From JBFGFX01 sp965232455 (GTDB lineage Bacteria; Pseudomonadota; Gammaproteobacteria; Steroidobacterales; Woeseiaceae), in assembly GCA_965232455.1 (NCBI GenBank), contig OZ246981.1:1612001-1676000 (forward strand): a DNA stretch of 64,000 nt. The letters run 5' to 3'. The translations under genes were made by a program, and so were the position numbers. This document shows positions 1-6,678 of the stretch, one piece after another (the first letter of the stretch is position 1; the number at the start of each line of letters is the position of its first letter). Under the pieces are notes generated by a model that ran no database searches, was not told the origin of the DNA, and saw nothing but the letters and a program-made list of their open reading frames with translations.

Positions 1-376
1 TACCGGCATCCACGGGCACGATGTCGGCGCCGCGTCCCTCGTGATCGGTATGGCAGACGACACACTCGCTTCTCTGCGCTGCTGCGAAGATGCCGTGGAA
101 ACCCGTACGGTCATTTCGATCCTTTCCGACCTCCTCATGGCACTCGACGCAGAGGTCAGCCTGCGCGAGCTCCGACTGCCGGTCGTGACAGGCGGCGCAA
201 TCGCCTTCGATTTCGGCATGGCCCTGGATGACCCTTCCGGGCATGACCAGTTTTTCCAGGCCCGGCACCTGCGCTTCGGCAACCGTTGACAGCGCCAGCA
301 GGGCCAGGCCGAAAACCGACATTGCTGCCGATAGCCGGCGACGCTGCGCGCGCATCGATCTTCGGCGACGGTTCAT
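1..376 (-). CDS. Multiheme c-type cytochrome (partial, C-terminus beyond window)
   Basis: The gene runs off the left edge of the window, so only about 125 N-terminal residues are seen. An arginine-rich N-region is followed by a hydrophobic signal segment ending near AEAQ, so the protein should be exported to the periplasm. Three haem-binding CxxCH motifs (CAACH, CVECH, CVVCH) appear in the first ~115 residues, typical of multihaem cytochromes of the c3 or doubled-CxxCH type. The ATG (374-376) overlaps the stop codon of the upstream cytochrome b-like gene as ATGA, which indicates translational coupling. Inference: it takes electrons from that membrane partner. Total haem number and terminal acceptor cannot be told here. 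Confidence 0.85.
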   Translation of the reverse strand, partial: MNRRRRSMRAQRRRLSAAMSVFGLALLALSTVAEAQVPGLEKLVMPGRVIQGHAEIEGDCAACHDRQSELAQADLCVECHEEVGKDRNDRTGFHGIFAAAQRSECVVCHTDHEGRGADIVPVDAG

Positions 377-1338
377 ATCGAATAGACGTGCACGGCGATG
401 ACGTGCACGACTGCCGTGACGAGCAGCAGATAAAAGAACGGCAGATGCACTTTGTGCCACAGAGAGAACAAACGCTCATAGGCCGCGAACGTCGCAACGC
501 GCCGCACGCGGCGCAGGTGTTCCTTGACGAATGCCGCGCAGGCTTTTTCGAGACGGTGACGATGTTTTGCCACTGTGGGCGACACGACTGCCTGTTCTTC
601 GAGCCGCTCCGCGACAAACGAGGTTATCTCCCGGTAGCCGGCCCTCGTTTTGAACGTGAGGCGCATCGGGAGCGCCATTGCTTCGAGTACGCTCTTCGGG
701 GGTTTGAGAACCTGCCGGTCGTACTCCGCGATCTGTTCCATGAGATGCGGCACGAACTGGGCGGCGCCGCCGGTTTCCGCGGTCGACAGCTTTACGCTCG
801 CCAACAGTTCCTTCAGGTTGGTTTTCCGGCCGTACAGACCCTTGTGGATTTTCGAGTACAAAAAACGCCCGACCAGACCGCTGCCGGCAACGAGCAGCAT
901 CGAGATCAACGCCGCCGTGCTGTTTACCGAACCCGGGGTGAAGTTGGCGTGATAGAGAATTGCCAACGGCCCGACGACGCCAAGCATCATGTGCACCCGA
1001 AACCAGTTCTTCACCGGTCCCAGAAAACCCAGGATCCTGAACCGCTTACGCAGCGGATACAGGAGCAGCGTCAGAATCAGCAGACTGCCGACAATACCCA
1101 GAAAATAGCCGAGGCCTTCGTCCGCGAAAATCCGCCGGGAATCCCGTCCGAGATAGCCCACCGTGATAGCCGCGGCAGTGAGCAACACCCCTCCCACCGT
1201 ACCCCAGTCCTTGTACAGTTGACGCCACCACGGCAATGGTCTTCGCTGACGGCGCGACGGCCGCTGCGACCCCGAGCCGCCGGCCACGGGTCGCGGCCGT
1301 CCAGCGGGACTTTTTACGGCGCTTGGTTTCGCTGCCAC
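373..1338 (-). CDS. Di-heme cytochrome b-like integral membrane protein
   Basis: A 321-residue protein with a basic, proline-rich cytoplasmic N-terminus (about residues 1-45) and hydrophobic helices near 48-62, 77-95, 115-133, 140-158 and 299-318. Two helices each carry histidines exactly 14 residues apart: H116/H130 and H298/H312. That H-x13-H spacing is the bis-histidine haem ligation pattern of membrane b-type cytochromes and ferric-reductase-like domains. A soluble helical insert (about 170-290) separates the two haem helices. The start is GTG at 1338, 18 bases after the upstream lipoprotein gene, and the stop overlaps the multihaem cytochrome start. Inferred role: transmembrane electron transfer between the quinone pool and periplasmic haems. 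I do not recognise a named family. Confidence 0.7.
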   Translation of the reverse strand: MAAKPSAVKSPAGRPRPVAGGSGSQRPSRRQRRPLPWWRQLYKDWGTVGGVLLTAAAITVGYLGRDSRRIFADEGLGYFLGIVGSLLILTLLLYPLRKRFRILGFLGPVKNWFRVHMMLGVVGPLAILYHANFTPGSVNSTAALISMLLVAGSGLVGRFLYSKIHKGLYGRKTNLKELLASVKLSTAETGGAAQFVPHLMEQIAEYDRQVLKPPKSVLEAMALPMRLTFKTRAGYREITSFVAERLEEQAVVSPTVAKHRHRLEKACAAFVKEHLRRVRRVATFAAYERLFSLWHKVHLPFFYLLLVTAVVHVIAVHVYSI

Positions 1339-1356
1339 GGTGTCCGACCGCCGGGG

Positions 1357-1755
1357 CTAGGGAGTCTGGCCGGTATGCGTCTGGATAAGCGTCGCCTCGA
1401 GATCTTGCGCATCCGCTCCCAGCGCAACGGCTCTGTCGGCGGCGGATCTCGCCCGGTCCATGTCGCCGACGAACGCGTACGACCGCGCCAGTAAACGCCA
1501 TCCCTTTACGTCATCGGGAGCCCGCCTGAGGCGTTCTTCCAGGCCGACGATCATTTCGCTCACCGGTGCAACGCCGGTTGCCCGCTGGCGGTCGGGAACG
1601 TTTGGCGGACCGGCGTCGAGGCTGCCCAACCAGCTTTGTACGTCATCGGAACCCGCGAATGACTCGGCCGAGGCGGATGACCGCTGCTGCTGCGAGTCGG
1701 TGCATGCGGCAAGCAATAGGAGCGCAACTAGCGCGGTGCGTGTTCCTTGAGTCAT
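1357..1755 (-). CDS. TPR-containing lipoprotein (CcmI/NrfG C-terminal-like)
   Basis: A 132-residue protein with a lipoprotein signal: hydrophobic stretch and lipobox LAAC with Cys18. A low-complexity Ser/Gln linker follows, then one or two tetratricopeptide units in the second half (motifs LEERLRRAPDD, GWRLLARSY, ARSAADRAVALGAD). This arrangement resembles the periplasmic TPR part of cytochrome c maturation factors CcmI/NrfG, which present apocytochrome to the haem lyase. It is first of a minus-strand group with a cytochrome b-like and a multihaem c gene, so an accessory role in assembling that complex is plausible but inferred. The region upstream (1756-2064) carries three CRP-like palindromes. 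Confidence 0.7.
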   Translation of the reverse strand: MTQGTRTALVALLLLAACTDSQQQRSSASAESFAGSDDVQSWLGSLDAGPPNVPDRQRATGVAPVSEMIVGLEERLRRAPDDVKGWRLLARSYAFVGDMDRARSAADRAVALGADAQDLEATLIQTHTGQTP

Positions 1756-1920
1756 GATTACATAATCCTTGATGTCGCCTTACTCGCCGATTGCGGGGCC
1801 GTGAATCCGACCGGGGAAGCGGCTACCAGTCCGTTGGGTTTACTGGCTTTTGCGATCCAAACGATGCCCTGCATCGCTGATTGCCAGACGGCGACCTTAG
1901 CGCACGGTTCGGCACGCTCG

Positions 1921-1936
1921 TGTGAACCACGTCACA
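1921..1936 (+). promoter_or_regulatory. CRP-like operator, site 1
   Basis: TGTGAACCACGTCACA matches the CRP-family consensus TGTGA-N6-TCACA in both half-sites. It is 144 bases upstream of the ankyrin gene start and 166 bases upstream of the divergent cytochrome-operon start. Confidence 0.65.
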
Positions 1937-1950
1937 TTAAGTTTTTTTCG

Positions 1951-1966
1951 TGTGAACCGCGTCACA
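1951..1966 (+). promoter_or_regulatory. CRP-like operator, site 2
   Basis: TGTGAACCGCGTCACA is again a perfect TGTGA-N6-TCACA palindrome. It starts exactly 30 bases after site 1, three helical turns away, and differs from it at one spacer base. The surrounding bases (TCG before, C/TTA after) are also similar, so the two sites look like a duplicated unit. Confidence 0.65.
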
Positions 1967-1974
1967 CTATGTTT

Positions 1975-1990
1975 TGTGACGTCCGTTACA
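1975..1990 (+). promoter_or_regulatory. CRP-like operator, site 3 (one mismatch)
   Basis: TGTGACGTCCGTTACA has a perfect left half-site and one mismatch in the right half (TTACA for TCACA). It starts 24 bases after site 2, on the side of the ankyrin gene. Confidence 0.5.
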
Positions 1991-2064
1991 CTTCTCGAGC
2001 CGCTTGACGAGCTCCCAGGATTCTTCGTGGCGAAAGACTCCATAAAAACCGTGGATTCAATCCG

Positions 2065-3918
2065 ATGATCAAGCGGACGGTTAGCGTCGCGCTCCTGGCG
2101 GCAACAGGCGGTATCGCTACCCTCTCGAATGCCCCGGCGCATTCTGCCGAAACGTCGGCTGCTCACGAGGCCATCCGGCTTCGCGATTTCGACAGCGCGG
2201 CGGCGATCCTGGAGAAGTTATCGGACGGCGGCGATCCAGATGCAGGGTATTTGTTGGCGGGCCTGTATCGCCGCGGGCTCGGCGTGCCAAGAGACTCTGG
2301 CAAGGCTGCCAAGATCTACCGCGACCTCGCGGCTTCCGGACATGACAAGTCGTCGGCGCTGCTATCACGAGGACCAATCGCGCGGTGGTCGGCGCTGACC
2401 GGCGCCGCCGACAAGACGGCCGCGCTCAGCTGGTGCGCGCAAAGTGGCAACGTCGAACCGGCGCGCACGTTGCTGACTCAGGGAGCGGACCCGAACGGTC
2501 GAATCGTCTTCGGCCGGACAGCGCTGATGGAAGCCGCCGAGGCCGACCATATCGACATGATTCGCCTTTTGATCGGTAACGGCGCGGACCCGAACCTTGT
2601 CGACGAATCGCAGAACAGTGCGCTGCTGCTGGCTGTTCGACGAGGTCATGCACGCGCCGTCGCCGTGCTGCTGGAAAACGGCGCCAACGTCGATCGGAGT
2701 GACGCGAGCGGCAATACCGCGCTCATTGTCGCAACCCGAAAAGGGAATACGGCAATCGCCTCGGCGTTACTCCAGGCAGGTGCCAACGTCAATTCGGTGA
2801 ACGACCAGGGTCAAACCGCACTGGGCATTGCCAACGTCCGGTCACACGCGAACATCGCCGCGGCGCTTCGCAGCAACGGCGGCGTAGCCCAGGGCTTCGA
2901 GACCATCAGCCGGTCGTCGTTGAGCGGTCTACAGCTCGCAGCCGCGCCGATCGGCCGTCGGCCGGTCTGGTTCATCGCCGCCGATCGAGGCAACAGCAAA
3001 GCGGTGTCCCGACTTTTGGCGAGCGGAGCAAAACCGAATCAAAGCGACGAGACCGGCGAAACCGCGCTGATGATTGCCGCGAAACGCGGCCACACGTCGT
3101 TGGCGGAGTTGCTACTGAGAAGCGGCGCAAACCCCAAACTTGCTGGAAACGACGGCTGGACGGCTCTGCATTTCGCGGCCGCCGGCGGCCATATTCGTAC
3201 TCTGCGCAAAATGCTTCAGTACACGCGGCCCGTGCTTCCCAAAACCGCCTATAACGAAGACCTGCTGATGCTGGCGATCGACAGCGGCGCATCCGACGCC
3301 GTATCGATGCTCGTGACCGCCGGCGTATCGGTGTCCGCCGCCGATAACGAGGGGATGAGTTCCCTGATGCGCGCCGCCCGCAGCAGCCAGCCCACGTTGG
3401 TTGGCCAGCTCCTCCGCGTCGGCGCCGACGTTGCGGCGGTGGATGCGCGAAAGCGTACCGCGTTGTGGTACGCCGCGGATGCCGGTGAACCCGACCACGT
3501 GAAGACACTGATAGCCGCCGGAGCATCGATGGAAAGCGTGGACGAAGACGGCGACGGCCCCTTACACCGTGCCGCGCTTCACGGAGACGCCCGGGTCGTC
3601 GACGCACTCCTGGCCGCCGGGGAATTGCCGGACACCGAAAACCGATCCGGCGCAACGCCGCTGATGATCGCCGTTGTCAACCGGCACTTCGACGTGGCGT
3701 CTTCGCTGATTGCCGCAGGGCACGACATCGACTATCAAAACAACAGCGGTAACACCGCGCTACTGATCGCTGCGCAGCGCGGCGACGCCGACACCGTAGA
3801 TCATCTTCTCGCGCTGGGTGCGAACCCGCGCATCGTCAATCGCAGCCGGCTGAACGTCTCGGACGTCGCGAAACGTTACGGGCACTCCTCGGTAGCGGAC
3901 GTTCTCCGTCGATTCTGA
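2065..3918 (+). CDS. Exported ankyrin-repeat protein with Sel1-like N-terminus
   Basis: 617 residues. A signal peptide (about 1-28, ending AHSA) targets it to the periplasm. Residues ~30-100 form helical TPR/Sel1-like units (AGLYRRGLGVPRDSGKAAKIYRD). From ~120 to the C-terminus there are about fourteen ankyrin repeats with the usual TALxxAAxxGHxxxVxxLLxxGAnP pattern; one near residue 380 (after GGHIRTLRKMLQ) is irregular and splits the array into two blocks. Ankyrin domains bind partner proteins; no catalytic domain is present, so the role is a scaffold or inhibitor of unknown target. It faces the cytochrome operon across the CRP-like sites. No strong Shine-Dalgarno sequence precedes the ATG. 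Confidence 0.85.
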   Translation: MIKRTVSVALLAATGGIATLSNAPAHSAETSAAHEAIRLRDFDSAAAILEKLSDGGDPDAGYLLAGLYRRGLGVPRDSGKAAKIYRDLAASGHDKSSALLSRGPIARWSALTGAADKTAALSWCAQSGNVEPARTLLTQGADPNGRIVFGRTALMEAAEADHIDMIRLLIGNGADPNLVDESQNSALLLAVRRGHARAVAVLLENGANVDRSDASGNTALIVATRKGNTAIASALLQAGANVNSVNDQGQTALGIANVRSHANIAAALRSNGGVAQGFETISRSSLSGLQLAAAPIGRRPVWFIAADRGNSKAVSRLLASGAKPNQSDETGETALMIAAKRGHTSLAELLLRSGANPKLAGNDGWTALHFAAAGGHIRTLRKMLQYTRPVLPKTAYNEDLLMLAIDSGASDAVSMLVTAGVSVSAADNEGMSSLMRAARSSQPTLVGQLLRVGADVAAVDARKRTALWYAADAGEPDHVKTLIAAGASMESVDEDGDGPLHRAALHGDARVVDALLAAGELPDTENRSGATPLMIAVVNRHFDVASSLIAAGHDIDYQNNSGNTALLIAAQRGDADTVDHLLALGANPRIVNRSRLNVSDVAKRYGHSSVADVLRRF

Positions 3919-3940
3919 AGTATCGCCCGGGTCCCGCAAC

Positions 3941-3960
3941 CGAACCCGTTACCGGGTTCG
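3941..3960. repeat. Short perfect inverted repeat between convergent genes
   Basis: CGAACCCG-TTAC-CGGGTTCG forms an 8-bp stem with a 4-base loop between the ankyrin gene (stop 3918) and the M48 gene (stop 3967). There is no T-tract on either strand. Part of it (GCTCGAACCCG on the minus strand) resembles the palindromic repeat near 50655-50713. Confidence 0.5.
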
Positions 3961-3966
3961 AGCCGA

Positions 3967-4776
3967 TCACCGACGCAAGGCGGTGGTCGGACCGCTCAGC
4001 GGCCATCCGCGCTGTCGTGCAAAGTCCCTGAGATCCTGGATACGCGTGGTCGGTGACGGATGGGTCGACAGATAGGCCAGGACGTCGGAATTCGCCGATC
4101 GTTCGGCCTGTCGCTCGAAAAAGCGCCAAGAACCGGCGACATGGCCGTATTCGCCGTAGACGATGGCCAGGCCGACTTCGTCCGCGTGGGTCTCCTGTTC
4201 ACGGCTGAAACTCAGCTGTGTCAATTGAGAAATCGTCACACCGAGCCCCGCGCCACCGTCCGCGCCAAGTGCGGCGCCAAAAATCACCCCCAGCAGCACG
4301 CCACGCCCCAATCTGCGCAGGTGATCGCGATTTCGGTAGTGCCCGAGTTCGTGTCCAAGGACGAACGCAAGTTCGTTTTCGGATTCGGCCGAGTCGAGCA
4401 GAGCGCTTGTGACGACAATCAAACCGCCGGGAAACGCCATTGCGTTCGGCAAATCCGACGCGGTAATTTCCAGACGATAGTCGTACTGCGAATCGTCCAG
4501 ATGGGCGGCGAGGCGATCGAGTAGCGCCCGCGTTTCCTGCAAACGTTCATCTCCCGCTTCGACCGCTATCAGGTCCTCCGGGGTGAAGGCCTCGAATAGC
4601 CGCGCCTCGGTTTGGGGGGATACGAACAACAGGGCGATTTCGACGAGAAAAATCAGAACCAGGACAATGGCGGCGAAAATAGCCGTCAGCCCGACAACGA
4701 GTATTCCCGCCTCCGCCAGCGGGTGCGTATCACTGACGTTGACACCTTCACGCGGTCGCCGGGGAACGAACTTCAT
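3967..4776 (-). CDS. M48 family zinc metalloprotease, membrane-anchored
   Basis: 269 residues. One transmembrane segment (~22-52) is followed by an M48 peptidase domain. The zinc/catalytic motif HELGH is at 142-146, and the third ligand is the Glu of the ExxAD motif (SREQETHAD, Glu195). A hydrophobic hairpin (~157-180) follows the active site, as in HtpX/Ste24-type enzymes. M48 enzymes degrade misfolded membrane or envelope proteins. It is last in a three-gene minus-strand group after two YbjQ-family genes, 20 bases behind the nearer one. No clear ribosome-binding site precedes the ATG. Single-span topology is closer to BepA/LoiP-like or small HtpX-like peptidases than to classic HtpX. Confidence 0.85.
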   Translation of the reverse strand: MKFVPRRPREGVNVSDTHPLAEAGILVVGLTAIFAAIVLVLIFLVEIALLFVSPQTEARLFEAFTPEDLIAVEAGDERLQETRALLDRLAAHLDDSQYDYRLEITASDLPNAMAFPGGLIVVTSALLDSAESENELAFVLGHELGHYRNRDHLRRLGRGVLLGVIFGAALGADGGAGLGVTISQLTQLSFSREQETHADEVGLAIVYGEYGHVAGSWRFFERQAERSANSDVLAYLSTHPSPTTRIQDLRDFARQRGWPLSGPTTALRR

Positions 4777-4796
4777 CGGGATCAGCCGCTGCCGCT

Positions 4797-5261
4797 TCAG
4801 CGGAGCCGAAGTGCGGTGCCGAAAGCCAGCATTTCAATGCCCGCGGTGCCGTTGCCGTCACGCGTGGAGTTTGCGAGTCGCGACGTCTCCAGACGGACAT
4901 TTACCACCGCGTCGTAACCGAGCGACCGCGCCTCCTCGGCCATCCGCAAAACCGCTTCCCGCCTGGCGCGTTCGAGCAACGGCTCGTAAGTTTTGACGCG
5001 CCCGCCGACGATGCCGCGCAGACCGGCGATGATACGTTTGAAATAGTCCAGTGACACGACGATGCTGCCCACAACCATCTCGGACGAACGAACCCGCCAA
5101 TCGTCCGGCAGATCCTCGAACGTCAGCACCGGGAACCCGTGCAGCTCCGCTTCTCGCGCTCGTATGCTGGAGAAATGGCGCTGCTCTAGGAAACTACCGA
5201 CAAAATACGCGGTAACGATGAGCAGTATCGGCACGCCGAAATTAATAGCCAGATCCAACAT
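4797..5261 (-). CDS. YbjQ-family (UPF0145) protein with N-terminal membrane helix
   Basis: 154 residues. An N-terminal hydrophobic helix (~5-25) is followed by a YbjQ/UPF0145 domain: a central GLRGIVGGRVKTYEPLLERARREAVLRMAEEARSLGYDAVVNVRLET-type core, then a short glycine-containing loop and a C-terminal strand (FGTALRLR). The family forms small oligomeric ring-like assemblies in known structures, but its function is unclear. The gene lies 9 bases after the other ybjQ-like gene and 20 bases before the M48 protease gene, so all three are probably co-transcribed. Confidence 0.8.
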   Translation of the reverse strand: MLDLAINFGVPILLIVTAYFVGSFLEQRHFSSIRAREAELHGFPVLTFEDLPDDWRVRSSEMVVGSIVVSLDYFKRIIAGLRGIVGGRVKTYEPLLERARREAVLRMAEEARSLGYDAVVNVRLETSRLANSTRDGNGTAGIEMLAFGTALRLR

Positions 5262-5270
5262 GATCGACGG

Positions 5271-5600
5271 CTACGACACGCGCACGGCAGTGCCGTACGC
5301 GAACAGTTCGGCCGCGCCCTGCGCGATGGAACTGGTTGCAAAGCGCACGTTGATGACCGCATTGGCGCCCATTGACTGCGCCTGCTGGATCATTCGATCG
5401 GTCGCCTCGTTGCGCGAGTCCTGCAGCAACTCGGTGTAGCCGACCAGTTCGCCGCCGACAATGTTCTTCAACCCCGCCATGATGTCGCGCCCGAGATGTT
5501 TGGCACGTACCGTGTTGCCGGTAACGACACCGTAGAACTCCACGATCTGGCGGCCGGGAACGGTTTCCGTATTGCTTAGGATAATCGGGTGAGATTGCAT
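5271..5600 (-). CDS. YbjQ-family (UPF0145) protein
   Basis: 109 residues, soluble, no signal peptide. It has the typical YbjQ pattern: IVEFYGVVTGNTVRAKHL, then GLKNIVGGELVGYTELLQDSR, ATDRMIQQAQSMGANAVINVRF, and the terminal strand FAYGTAVRV. It is the first gene of the YbjQ-YbjQ-M48 group. Its sequence differs clearly from the membrane-anchored paralogue next to it, so the pair is not a recent duplication. Function of the family is not established. Confidence 0.85.
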   Translation of the reverse strand: MQSHPIILSNTETVPGRQIVEFYGVVTGNTVRAKHLGRDIMAGLKNIVGGELVGYTELLQDSRNEATDRMIQQAQSMGANAVINVRFATSSIAQGAAELFAYGTAVRVS

Positions 5601-5761
5601 GGGAGTTCCTTATCTGAAGGCAGCCTTACCGGCTCGGCTTGAGTTGAATTCCGGAAATACTAACATTCGGCAATCGCCGGTGAAGAGTACTCGGTCGCTC
5701 TATCGGGGTAACAACGTTGCCCCCGCCACCGCCGTCGAGATTGCACGCGAAACCGCAAGGC

Positions 5762-6670
5762 TCATGCTGTCGCGTTCGCTTCGTTCTCGGCCATCCTGGC
5801 GTGCTCGACCAGCAGACGGGTGATGCGCGGCAGCAGCTGTTCGGGAAGGTTGTGCCCCATACCTTCGATGACCACCATCTCCGCATCACGGATCGCTTCG
5901 GCCGTGTCGTAGCCGCACTCCACAGGCAGCATTGCGTCGGCGTCGCCGTGGATGATGAGCGTCGGAACACGTAAGTTTCTTAGCCGGGGCGTTCGGTCCG
6001 TGGCCGCCATTACCGCGAGAGCCTGTCTTATCGCTCCGCTGCGGGGCATTCCCCGGGCATATATTCGTTCGAGGAACTCCTCGAACTTTTCCGGGGACTG
6101 CGGAAAAGCGGGACTGCCCAGCAGCGGCCACAGCTTGCGATAGTACTCGAACCTGGCGTCGCGCGATAAGTCTTTGGGTCCCCGCAAAATGACCCGGCGG
6201 ACCTGCGGGGTCGGTCCGGGCAAGCCCCGTCTGCTGGTTGTCGACATGATGGACGTCAAACTGACGACCCGGTCGGGCGCGGTCAGCGCCAGCAGCTGCG
6301 CAATCATGCCGCCCATCGACGCTCCGATGACGTGCACCTGGGGAACGCCGAGCGCATCCAGCAGGCCCAGCGAGTCCGCCGCCATGTCCTCAAGCTTGTA
6401 CGGCGCGTTTACCGGCAGGTGCACCGCATGGCGTACGCCCTGCATAAAAAGGCCGGGTGTGCCCAACTCGTCGAGAATCCGCGAACGGCCGATGTCGCGG
6501 TTGTCGAATGTGAGCACCCGATACCCGGCGCTCACCAACAACTCGACGAGCGCCGGCGGCCAGGCGGTTGACGGCATTCCCAAACCCATGATCATGAGCA
6601 ACACGGGCCGGTCTTCCGCACCGTAAGAATCGTAAGCGATTTCGATTCCATTCGTTTCGATTGTCGGCAT
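5762..6670 (-). CDS. Alpha/beta hydrolase downstream of a BVMO
   Basis: 302 residues, cytosolic. The alpha/beta-hydrolase fold shows oxyanion region MIMGLGMP, nucleophile elbow GASMGG with Ser118, catalytic Asp245 (HGDADAMLP) and His273 (EGMGHNLP). The sequence resembles carboxylesterase/aclacinomycin methylesterase-type hydrolases. It starts 8 bases after the stop of the flavin monooxygenase, in the same orientation. Baeyer-Villiger enzymes make esters and such hydrolases cleave them, so the pair may form a two-step ketone degradation route (inference). The natural substrate cannot be read from sequence. Confidence 0.85.
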   Translation of the reverse strand: MPTIETNGIEIAYDSYGAEDRPVLLMIMGLGMPSTAWPPALVELLVSAGYRVLTFDNRDIGRSRILDELGTPGLFMQGVRHAVHLPVNAPYKLEDMAADSLGLLDALGVPQVHVIGASMGGMIAQLLALTAPDRVVSLTSIMSTTSRRGLPGPTPQVRRVILRGPKDLSRDARFEYYRKLWPLLGSPAFPQSPEKFEEFLERIYARGMPRSGAIRQALAVMAATDRTPRLRNLRVPTLIIHGDADAMLPVECGYDTAEAIRDAEMVVIEGMGHNLPEQLLPRITRLLVEHARMAENEANATA

Positions 6671-6678
6671 AAGGTCCC

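Larger units (their letters stand above)
1756..2064. other. Divergent intergenic region, 309 bases
   Basis: Lies between the divergently transcribed TPR lipoprotein (minus) and ankyrin (plus) genes. It holds three tandem CRP-like palindromes (listed separately) and a short T-run at 1942-1948. I see no convincing gene or RNA in it. Confidence 0.6.

Noticed and set aside
286..1494. 402-residue plus-strand frame across the cytochrome genes.
   Set aside because: The minus strand shows haem-ligand spacing, CxxCH motifs and overlapping start/stop codons; the plus-strand frame has composition typical of a shadow.
1921..1990. Possibility that the repeated palindromes are a CRISPR-like array.
   Set aside because: Only three 16-base palindromes with spacings of 14 and 8 bases; they fit CRP-type sites, and no cas genes are nearby.
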